Shown in pieces: positions 1 through 5,929 of a stretch of 9,362 bases of DNA. This DNA is from Acidimicrobiaceae bacterium (lineage in GTDB: Bacteria; Actinomycetota; Acidimicrobiia; Acidimicrobiales; UBA10347). The position numbers and the translations under genes are program-made. Positions within the stretch are counted from its first letter, which is position 1; every line of letters begins with the position of its first letter. The notes beneath the pieces are model-generated. The model was not told where the DNA came from, made no database searches, and saw only the letters and a list, made by a program, of their open reading frames with translations. The DNA lies in assembly GCA_003485885.1 (NCBI GenBank), contig DNHM01000185.1:1-9362 (forward strand), in the 5' to 3' direction.

Positions 1-30
1 CTCGATCCCCCTTTGAGTTCGCTGCTAAAA

Positions 31-69
31 CGCCCCGCCACTTCCCCCAGGCGGGGCGTTCGGATTTTT
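31..69 (+). terminator. Rho-independent terminator of an upstream gene
   Basis: A perfect 9-bp GC-rich stem is formed by CGCCCCGCC (31-39) and GGCGGGGCG (50-58) with a 10-nt loop. It is followed by TTCGG and a T5 run (65-69). This is a classic intrinsic terminator reading left to right, so it should end a plus-strand gene lying left of the window. AAAA at 27-30 gives only a weak T tract on the other strand. The hairpin argues that the PBP gene to its right has its own promoter. Confidence 0.85.
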
Positions 70-130
70 GCCACCAGGGGAGCGTTCCCTAATAGCCGCC
101 GGGTGCCGAATTCAGCTAGCGCAAGCCCGC

Positions 131-143
131 TACCATTACCAGG
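131..143 (+). promoter_or_regulatory. Candidate -10 box for a leaderless PBP transcript
   Basis: TACCAT (131-136) fits the actinobacterial TAnnnT pattern and matches TATAAT at 4 of 6 positions. Its last base is 7 nt before the GTG at 143, the usual -10 to +1 distance, so transcription could begin at the start codon itself. No Shine-Dalgarno sequence precedes 143, which fits leaderless translation. No convincing -35 hexamer is seen. The same geometry recurs at 2654-2666. This is inference from spacing only. Confidence 0.4.
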
Positions 144-2641
144 TGCTGCGCATTGGTTCGACACTGCTACGAATGTTTCTCGTAGTGACCCTGTTGGCGG
201 TCACCGTCGTGTCCGCTGGGGCGGTTATGGGCCCACAGATCAGCTCGCTCAAAGGTGCGGTCAATGGACGGGCAGGCTTCGATATCTCGCTCGCTGCTCT
301 CGATACTCGTAGCCTTCTGTACGACAGCGCGGGCAACGAGATCTTCCGGTTCGTCGACGATGGTTCGAACCGTGAACTCCTTGCGCTCGAAGACATGCCC
401 GAGCAGCTGATCACTGCGGTGGTCACGATCGAAGACGCTGAATTCTTTAGCCACCCAGGAATCAACCTTCGGGCTACCTTCCGGGCGCTTGTCGAGAACG
501 TGGGCGCCGGTGGTATTTCCCAGGGTGGTTCCACTATCTCCCAACAGCTCATCAAGAACCGGGTGCTGACCGAAGCCGAACGCGAAGAACGATCTGTCCC
601 AATCAAAATTCGTGAAGCGGTGTTGTCTTGGCGCATGGAAGGCGACCTGGTCAAGGGCGAAATCCTCGAGGCATACCTGAACTCGGTGTATTTCGGCGCT
701 GGGGCTTATGGCGTGCAGGCTGCTGCCGAGGTGTACTTCGACAAGGACGCCACCGACCTGGATTGGCCCGAAACAGCGCTTCTGGCTGCCCTGATTTCGA
801 GCCCGGGTGAGTACGACCCGTTTATCAATCCGGCTGCGGCGCAACGGCAACGTCAGATTGTGTTCAACCGGCTGGTTGATGTCGGAGCGATCGACGAAGA
901 AGAAGCGCGTTTTTACAGCCGGGTCCCGTTGCCGAGCGAACGTAATTTCCTCGAAGCACAATTGCCCGAGGACTATTATGTGGCCGAGGTTCGGCGACGT
1001 TTCATCGATGGCAATCTGCCTGCGAATCTGGCGCCAGAGGTCATCGCTCTGGTCGGTGACACCCAGGAAGGTCGCATCAACGGACTCTTCCGTGGTGGTC
1101 TGCGGATCTTCACAACCTACGATTCGGACGCTCAGCGAGAGGCCGAGAACGCTCGTGACAGTCATGTTCCCGCTGATTTCGCCATCCTGCCGGGTAACAC
1201 CGAGGAAGAGAACAAGACTCGTTTCACGATGGCAATCGCAGCTATCGAGCCGGGAACCGGTGCTGTCCGGGCGCTCGTTGGTGGACCTCGTTTCGAAGAG
1301 GCCAAGTTCAACCTCGCCACCCAGGGTGATCGTCAGCCCGGTTCATCATTCAAGACCTTTGTATTGATCGCCGCGCTCGAAGCTGGATACGTTCCGAATG
1401 ACACCATCTCGGGAATCGGTCCGTGTTTGTTCGACAACCCCGGGTCGGTCGATCCGATCTACACCGTGAACAACTTCGGCAATTCTGGTGGCAGCATCGA
1501 CACGTTGGTCAACCAGGTGACCCGGTCATCAAACTGCGGTTTCGTGCGACTTGGCCAGGCGGTTGGTATCCCGAACGTCATCGAGACTGCGAATCGGCTC
1601 GGCCTCGAGCTTGATCCGGTGACCGACAACAATAAGAGCCTGCCGCTTGGCGCAACCGAAGTGCGACCACTCGAGGTAGCCAGCGCCTACGCCACTATCG
1701 CCAATGGTGGTGTTCGCCACGAGCCCTATTACATCGACCGCATTGAAGACGCATCTGGCAATGTGCTCTACGAACACGAGGCGCAGGGCACCCGAGTGCT
1801 AGGCGAGGACATTGCTTGCTTAGCCGCTCAGGTGCTGGAGCAGAACGTGATCCGGGGTACGGGCACCCGGGCCCAGGTTCCCAATCAACCTGCCGGTGGT
1901 AAGACCGGAACGACCGAAAACTTCAGCGATGCCTGGTTCGTTGGGTTCACACCCCAGCTGGCGACATCTGTCTGGATGGGAAATCCTCAGGAACGAGTCG
2001 AGATGCGGGGCGTCGGCGGTCGCAACGTAACCGGCGGTTCATTCCCAGCACAGGCATGGGGTCAGTTCATGACGGCCTTTCACGAAGACCTGGCATCGGT
2101 CCCATTCCCCGAATGCACAGCTACCCGTGCCGGACGTTTGATTCGCGAAGATGGCGATCTCGTAACGGAGAACCCGTGCGCCGACTATCCGGGATACTCA
2201 CCGACCGACACCAACAACGACGGCACGATCGACCAGTGCATAGTCAATCCAGGCTCGCTCGGGTATGTGCGGTGTGGTGTCATCGACACTGGCGACGATG
2301 GTTTACTCGAGCAGTATTGTCAGCCTGGCGGGGGCCGGAACTCAGGCAACGTGAACTGCGGAGTTGGCACAACACCGATTGATATCAACGGCGACGGTCT
2401 TGCCGATACCTGCGCTGCTGTTGGCCAACAACAGCAGGACCCGAGTTCGCTCTGTGATCCGGGGTACAACCCGACCGACACCAACGGTGATGGTGTCGTC
2501 GACGTTTGCGTCCAGGGACCTGGCGCATCCCCGACACCGCGGACCGGCAGTTCTGAAGCCTGCCCACCAGGATTCCCATACGGTGCCGACACAAACAGCG
2601 ATGGCACCATCGACACCTGTTACGCCAATCCGGTGCCGTAG
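143..2641 (+). CDS. Class A penicillin-binding protein (GT51 glycosyltransferase + transpeptidase) with Cys-rich Asp-repeat tail
   Basis: Bifunctional peptidoglycan synthase of the PBP1A/PonA type: it polymerises lipid II into glycan strands and cross-links the stem peptides outside the membrane. Numbering is from GTG 143 (832 aa). Residues about 11-29 form a single membrane anchor preceded by arginines. The GT51 domain follows, with the ED..FF.H.G motif (E97 the likely catalytic Glu), GGSTISQQLIKN (128-139), KIRE (second catalytic Glu, E158) and EAYLNSVYFG. The transpeptidase domain has SSFK (nucleophile S401, K404), SSN (462-464) and KTGT (587-590). From about residue 679 an acidic tail carries five units of the form C...DxNxDGxxDxC, resembling thrombospondin type 3 or dockerin calcium loops. 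The frame is open from TTG 68, but that codon lies in the T tract of the upstream terminator. ATG 173 would remove the positive charges before the membrane segment. GTG 143 sits at the right distance from a -10-like box, so it was preferred. The enzyme call is firm; the start is not. Confidence 0.93.
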   Translation: MLRIGSTLLRMFLVVTLLAVTVVSAGAVMGPQISSLKGAVNGRAGFDISLAALDTRSLLYDSAGNEIFRFVDDGSNRELLALEDMPEQLITAVVTIEDAEFFSHPGINLRATFRALVENVGAGGISQGGSTISQQLIKNRVLTEAEREERSVPIKIREAVLSWRMEGDLVKGEILEAYLNSVYFGAGAYGVQAAAEVYFDKDATDLDWPETALLAALISSPGEYDPFINPAAAQRQRQIVFNRLVDVGAIDEEEARFYSRVPLPSERNFLEAQLPEDYYVAEVRRRFIDGNLPANLAPEVIALVGDTQEGRINGLFRGGLRIFTTYDSDAQREAENARDSHVPADFAILPGNTEEENKTRFTMAIAAIEPGTGAVRALVGGPRFEEAKFNLATQGDRQPGSSFKTFVLIAALEAGYVPNDTISGIGPCLFDNPGSVDPIYTVNNFGNSGGSIDTLVNQVTRSSNCGFVRLGQAVGIPNVIETANRLGLELDPVTDNNKSLPLGATEVRPLEVASAYATIANGGVRHEPYYIDRIEDASGNVLYEHEAQGTRVLGEDIACLAAQVLEQNVIRGTGTRAQVPNQPAGGKTGTTENFSDAWFVGFTPQLATSVWMGNPQERVEMRGVGGRNVTGGSFPAQAWGQFMTAFHEDLASVPFPECTATRAGRLIREDGDLVTENPCADYPGYSPTDTNNDGTIDQCIVNPGSLGYVRCGVIDTGDDGLLEQYCQPGGGRNSGNVNCGVGTTPIDINGDGLADTCAAVGQQQQDPSSLCDPGYNPTDTNGDGVVDVCVQGPGASPTPRTGSSEACPPGFPYGADTNSDGTIDTCYANPVP
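2177..2620 (+). repeat. Five Cys-bracketed DxNxDGxxD repeat modules in the PBP tail
   Basis: Five coding modules, each with one Cys before and one Cys ending a calcium-loop-like core: 2177-2239 (DTNNDGTIDQC), 2273-2320 (degenerate, DTGDDGLLEQYC), 2357-2413 (DINGDGLADTC), 2453-2509 (DTNGDGVVDVC) and 2561-2620 (DTNSDGTIDTC). The first and fourth modules share the identical 15 nt CCGACCGACACCAAC (2201-2215 and 2471-2485), which suggests internal duplication. The even Cys count per module suggests one disulfide each, by inference. Confidence 0.8.
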
Positions 2642-2653
2642 GTCACCACGCTC

Positions 2654-2666
2654 TACAATACAGCGA
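2654..2666 (+). promoter_or_regulatory. -10 box for a leaderless Zn-ribbon gene transcript
   Basis: TACAAT (2654-2659) matches TATAAT at 5 of 6 positions and ends exactly 7 nt before the A of the ATG at 2666, so the predicted +1 is the start codon. There is no Shine-Dalgarno sequence in the 24-nt gap after the PBP stop, which fits leaderless initiation. The -35 region (about 2631-2636, CGGTGC) is not recognisable. The gene may therefore be transcribed both from here and by read-through from the PBP gene. Confidence 0.55.
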
Positions 2667-3376
2667 TGACCCTTGCGCAGTTGTTGGTTGTCCAGGTTCA
2701 CGACACCGCTATCGATCGGCTGACGCACAGCCTTACGACACTGCCTGAGTTCGCCGCCTTGACAGCGCTCGACGACGAACAGGCTTATCTTGTGGCTGAG
2801 CGCGCCCTCGTTGCCGAGCAACGTCATCAGGTTGAGCGGGAACAGAAGCGTCACGAGGACGAAGCTGGGCTTGTCACCGCTCGCATCGACAAGGAGAACC
2901 TGAGGCTCTACGACGGCTCGGTTGCGGGACATAAGGAACTCACGTCGATCCAGGATGAACTGACCACGCTAAATAGGCGGCGGGCCGAGTTCGAAGATCA
3001 GGTCCTCGAAGCCATGGAGGCGGGCGAACCGCTCGACGCTGCTCTGGGCGAGTTTGACGACAAGCTGGCCAGCGTGGAAACGCGTCGAGAACAGGCAACG
3101 GAGTCGCTGGCAGCTTCACAGGCGTCGATCAAAGCGGAGATCGAGTCGGAACAGGCACAACGAGTCGAAGCCGTTGCTCCGATCGCGCCGGCCTTGGTTG
3201 AGGTCTATGAGCAGACACGTGCCGATTGCGGTGGCGTTGGCATCTGCAAGCTGATCGACAAGACATGTCAAGGGTGTCACCTCAGTCTGCCTGCAGTGGA
3301 ATACGACCGGATCCGCAAGGAGCCCGATGAAACCATCGTGCGTTGCGGCGAGTGCAACCGCATCCTGGTTCGTTAG
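2666..3376 (+). CDS. Coiled-coil protein with C-terminal C4 zinc ribbon (COG1579 / Rv2229c-like)
   Basis: A 236-aa member of the widespread family of predicted nucleic-acid-binding proteins with a long helical hairpin and a C-terminal Zn ribbon; the precise role is unestablished. Residues 1-180 are charged and heptad-rich. The family signature around 80-100 (LYDGSVAGHKELTSIQDEL) is present. The ribbon is formed by C201-x2-C204 and C227-x2-C230 and ends with the typical RILVR. Two extra cysteines (C188, C194) lie just before the ribbon. It starts 24 nt after the PBP stop behind a good -10 box and lacks a ribosome-binding site, so leaderless translation is likely. In M. tuberculosis the homologue Rv2229c sits beside Rv2228c, whose C-terminal half is a histidine phosphatase; here a histidine phosphatase lies one gene downstream. 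The length agrees with the family. Confidence 0.9.
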   Translation: MTLAQLLVVQVHDTAIDRLTHSLTTLPEFAALTALDDEQAYLVAERALVAEQRHQVEREQKRHEDEAGLVTARIDKENLRLYDGSVAGHKELTSIQDELTTLNRRRAEFEDQVLEAMEAGEPLDAALGEFDDKLASVETRREQATESLAASQASIKAEIESEQAQRVEAVAPIAPALVEVYEQTRADCGGVGICKLIDKTCQGCHLSLPAVEYDRIRKEPDETIVRCGECNRILVR

Positions 3377-3394
3377 CCCCGGTCGTCGTAGTCC

Positions 3395-3874
3395 ATGGCT
3401 CTTTGGTTTCTCGCGCTCTCGTTTGCGTTAGTGCTGCTCGTCTTCGACTCTGCAGCACTCGATTATCGACTCATCATGGCGGGTTCATTGCTGCCGTGGC
3501 TTGACTTTCTGTGGGGTCCCCCTTGGGTTATGCATTCGGTCTTCTTCCCTGTCGGGATGATGGTTGCCGTGATGCTCATTGGTTGGGGCCGGCGCCTGTT
3601 CCAACGCCGATGGTTGGGGCTCCCGATAGGGGTGTTCGTGCATCAGGTGCTGGCAGCAACATGGACCAGCAAGGAACTCTTCTGGTGGCCGTCGTTCGGA
3701 TTCTCCCTAGGGCCAAACCAACCGAGCGTGCCACCGACAGCGGTTGCGGTCGTGCTCGAGCTCATTGGCGCCGCAGTCTTCGTTTGGCTCTATCGTGTCC
3801 TCGGCTTTCATGACCCCAAACGGCGCGATCTATTCCGCACCACAGGACGCGTCGACCGTGCTCTTCTGCGCTGA
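3395..3874 (+). CDS. Small polytopic membrane protein, possibly YdjM-like metal-dependent hydrolase relative
   Basis: A 159-aa protein with about four to five hydrophobic segments (about 2-17, 26-36, 44-64, 74-90 and 115-133) and positively charged loops at 66-72 and 141-159, so it is an inner-membrane protein. The stretch DYRLIMAGSLLPWLD (23-37) followed by H47-S48 resembles the LPDlD...tHS pattern of the YdjM/DUF457 membrane-bound metal-dependent hydrolases, but the match is degenerate and is offered only as a possibility. Other polar candidates inside membrane segments are H83 and K93-E94. The gene starts 18 nt after the Zn-ribbon stop with no clear ribosome-binding site or promoter of its own, so it is probably cotranscribed with it. 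The protein is predicted from its reading frame and hydrophobicity; no function can be assigned. Confidence 0.75.
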   Translation: MALWFLALSFALVLLVFDSAALDYRLIMAGSLLPWLDFLWGPPWVMHSVFFPVGMMVAVMLIGWGRRLFQRRWLGLPIGVFVHQVLAATWTSKELFWWPSFGFSLGPNQPSVPPTAVAVVLELIGAAVFVWLYRVLGFHDPKRRDLFRTTGRVDRALLR

Positions 3875-3890
3875 CTTCACGTGACCCATG

Positions 3891-3922
3891 AAGACCGTGC
3901 CCTACTAAGACCGTGCCCTACT
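3891..3922 (+). repeat. Perfect 16-bp tandem duplication before the phosphatase gene
   Basis: AAGACCGTGCCCTACT occurs twice back to back (3891-3906 and 3907-3922), followed by AAGA, the first four bases of a third copy. It fills half of the 65-nt gap between the membrane-protein gene and the histidine phosphatase and ends just before the ribosome-binding site. It may be a recent slippage duplication or a doubled binding site. Its period equals that of the array at 6903-6982. Confidence 0.9.
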
Positions 3923-3924
3923 AA

Positions 3925-3932
3925 GAGAAGGA
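3925..3932 (+). promoter_or_regulatory. Shine-Dalgarno site of the histidine phosphatase
   Basis: GAGAAGGA ends 7 nt before the ATG at 3940 and is the clearest ribosome-binding site in the window. It fixes this start and contrasts with the two leaderless-looking starts upstream. Confidence 0.7.
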
Positions 3933-3939
3933 CCCCGCA

Positions 3940-4518
3940 ATGCTGATATTGCTTCGACATGGCCGGACCAAGGCCAATGCAGGTGGCTTACTGCAAGGCC
4001 GCATAGATCTCGAGCTTGACGAACTCGGCGAGCTGCAAGCACAGGCCGCAGCCGCGGCGATCGGTCCAGTCGACCGGGTGATAGCGAGTCCGCTGGTGCG
4101 AGCACAGCAGACGGCAGCGGCGTTCGGGCAGTCGGTCGAAACCGACGATCGTTTCATCGAACTGGATTACGGCGACTGGGAGGCCAAACCGGTCAAAGAC
4201 GTTCCTGCACAGACATGGGCAGAGTGGCGCAACGATCTCGACTTCCGTCCACCAAACGGCGAAACGCTCAACGAACTTGGCCACCGGGTCAGGGGTGGGC
4301 TCATGGACCTGGCGGCAGACTCGGTGCACCAGAACATCGTGGTCGTGAGCCATGTGTCGCCGATCAAAGCGTCGGTGGCGTGGGCGCTCGGCACACCAGA
4401 CGACACGACATGGCGTCTGTTTCTAGGTCAAGCGTCGATCTGTCGTATCGCTACGACCTTGGACTCGGCTCGGCTGATCGAATTTAATGTCACGACCCAC
4501 CTTGCGGGGCTGGACTAG
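3940..4518 (+). CDS. Histidine phosphatase family protein (phosphoglycerate mutase-like / CobC-like)
   Basis: A 192-aa phosphohydrolase of the histidine phosphatase superfamily, whose reaction passes through a phosphohistidine intermediate. Visible active-site elements are LLRHGRTKAN (R6, H7 nucleophile), SPLVRAQQTA (R54), the acid E74 in ELDYGDWE, PPNGETL (104-110) and VVSHVSPIK (second His, H138). The length fits a stand-alone single-domain enzyme. Relatives include alpha-ribazole phosphatase CobC and the C-terminal domain of mycobacterial Rv2228c, where it is fused to RNase HI; no RNase H domain is present here. The substrate cannot be read from the sequence. A strong Shine-Dalgarno site supports the ATG at 3940, and a 16-bp tandem repeat lies directly upstream. 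The stop codon interlocks with the stop of the convergent coiled-coil gene (shared CTAG, 4515-4518). Confidence 0.92.
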   Translation: MLILLRHGRTKANAGGLLQGRIDLELDELGELQAQAAAAAIGPVDRVIASPLVRAQQTAAAFGQSVETDDRFIELDYGDWEAKPVKDVPAQTWAEWRNDLDFRPPNGETLNELGHRVRGGLMDLAADSVHQNIVVVSHVSPIKASVAWALGTPDDTTWRLFLGQASICRIATTLDSARLIEFNVTTHLAGLD

Positions 4519-5765
4519 CTCTGGCGTTTCGCCTCTTCAAGTTCACGCTTCAGTCGAGAGATCGCTGCGGTCAGGCTTGCTTCTCGGTTGGCAGACTCAC
4601 GAGCTTGTTCTTCGGCTGCCGCCGATACTTCTCGAACCCGGCTGTCGGCATATTGGCGCTGTCGAGCGACAGAAGCCTCGAGCTCCGCGAGCTGCGCCGT
4701 TCGTTCTTCGACTGCTTGGTCGATAGCTTGATGGGCCTCGGCGCTCCGTCGCAACACATCTGCTTGTAGCGTCGTATTTCGCTCTCGTTCACCGTCGAGT
4801 TCGGCTTGTACAAGCGCGAGTTCTTGGGCCGTGCGCCGTGCTGTCGAGGCGTGTTCGGTTTCGTTCTGGAGAGCTTGTTTCTGCAAGGTAGCTATCTCGA
4901 TCTGCATCAACTGGTTCGCTTTCTCGAGTTCTCGTCGTTGTGCGTTACTGGATTCGCTTGTGTTCCGCAGCTCCTTGATGGTTGCTTTGTGCTGAATTGC
5001 CTGCCGATCGTGGTGCTGTTGGTTCGCGTGACGATCAGCTGCAGCTTCGAGAGCATGTCGTTCGTTCGCAGCGACGAGCTTGGCTTCGGCCCTGACCCGG
5101 TCGGCGACGAGCTGGCGTTCGTACCCGACATGTTGTTCTTCAAGCGCCGCCGCGTGACGAGCCCGATCCTTGGCAAGCTCCGCATCGAGATCAGCCCGAA
5201 AGGAAGCAAGCGTCTTGCGATGAGAGTGCACATGTTTGCCCAGTTCGTCGCGATACTCGCGTCGAGCATGGTTGAGCGCACGAGCAGCGCTGCCACGTTC
5301 CTCGGTGATGCGCTGGGCGTAGCCGATACGTTCTGACTCAAGCGTTTGACGTAGGGCGGTAAGTTCCTCTTCGAGCGCATCGACCTGCGCTTCGAGATCA
5401 CCTGTCTGAGTTTGGTCGCTGCCCGGCATGTTCTGCAGCCTGACCTCTTGTATCCGTAGCTGTTTGGTCAGGCTCGCCACCTGGGAGCGAAGGGCGGCCG
5501 TTGCGCGTTCGTGCTCGGCCGTCAGGCGCGCAGTCTCCTGGTTGTGTCGTAACACAAGCTCGTAACGTTCGGCCTCGTGTTGGGTCTGCATGGCGCGCCG
5601 GTCGAGGTCGTTGAGCTCAACGAGGTGGAAAGACCGATTCAGGTCCCGTGGCGATGATGGCGCAGCCGCCTTGTCGGACGCGAGGACGCTTGGCTCGGAT
5701 GCTTCGCTGACTGCCGGTGTTGTGGGTTTGGTGGCATCGGAGAATGAACTATGGCGTGATGTCAT
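4515..5765 (-). CDS. Long coiled-coil protein, paralogue A (function unknown)
   Basis: A 416-aa soluble protein, not recognised as a named family. Residues 1-40 are Ser/Pro/Ala-rich and probably disordered. Residues about 45-112 and 122-412 are Ala/Glu/Arg/Gln/Leu-rich with heptad-like spacing, broken by a short loop around 113-121 (MPGSDQTQTG). There is no membrane segment, cysteine or tryptophan. Residues 122-411 align without a gap with residues 31-320 of the neighbouring minus-strand gene, with about a quarter identical by eye, strongest at ESERIGYA and NREASLTAAI. The extra N-terminal coil is specific to this copy. ATG 5765 is the first start after an in-frame TGA two codons upstream; no Shine-Dalgarno site is seen. 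A terminator at 5816-5834 suggests its own transcript. Scaffolding or filament roles are plausible for such proteins, but this is speculation. Its stop overlaps the phosphatase stop. Confidence 0.85.
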   Translation of the reverse strand: MTSRHSSFSDATKPTTPAVSEASEPSVLASDKAAAPSSPRDLNRSFHLVELNDLDRRAMQTQHEAERYELVLRHNQETARLTAEHERATAALRSQVASLTKQLRIQEVRLQNMPGSDQTQTGDLEAQVDALEEELTALRQTLESERIGYAQRITEERGSAARALNHARREYRDELGKHVHSHRKTLASFRADLDAELAKDRARHAAALEEQHVGYERQLVADRVRAEAKLVAANERHALEAAADRHANQQHHDRQAIQHKATIKELRNTSESSNAQRRELEKANQLMQIEIATLQKQALQNETEHASTARRTAQELALVQAELDGERERNTTLQADVLRRSAEAHQAIDQAVEERTAQLAELEASVARQRQYADSRVREVSAAAEEQARESANREASLTAAISRLKRELEEAKRQS

Positions 5766-5815
5766 GGATCAGGTAGGGGTCGAGGACAGAGTGGGCGCTA
5801 GTCCGGTCTGTGCAG

Positions 5816-5834
5816 AAAAAACGACGATCCGTCG
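5816..5834 (-). terminator. Rho-independent terminator between the two coiled-coil genes
   Basis: Read on the minus strand, a 5-bp stem CGACG / CGTCG with a 3-nt GAT loop is followed directly by T6. On the plus strand this is A6 at 5816-5821, then CGACG 5822-5826 and CGTCG 5830-5834. It lies about 96 nt after the stop of the upstream coiled-coil gene, in its direction of transcription. The stem is short, so termination may be partial. It leaves only about 50 nt for a promoter of the downstream gene, where no convincing -10 was found. Confidence 0.5.
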
Positions 5835-5929
5835 GCTTAGCGGGTGCATGGCAAGCGCGTCAGCTGAGGCCGATAGGGTCACGTCACAACAGTACTTCGG
5901 TAGCGCTTTCGAACCGGTGAACCGGGACA

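Noticed and set aside
68..142. Extension of the PBP to TTG 68.
   Set aside because: The TTG overlaps the T tract of the upstream terminator, has no ribosome-binding site, and leaves no room for a promoter.
167..1165. A 332-codon open frame on the minus strand opposite the PBP gene.
   Set aside because: It lies wholly under a gene with all catalytic motifs in place, and its translation shows no recognisable domain; it is a shadow of the PBP codon pattern.
4806..5336. A 176-codon plus-strand open frame inside the first coiled-coil gene.
   Set aside because: The repetitive charged codons of a coiled coil suppress stops on the other strand; the product is Phe/Val/Leu-rich without a domain or ribosome-binding site.
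5766..5929. A possible small gene between the two coiled-coil genes.
   Set aside because: No frame with a credible start and coding pattern was found on the minus strand; the stretch holds a terminator, and the plus-strand frame across it is an antisense extension of the coiled-coil gene.
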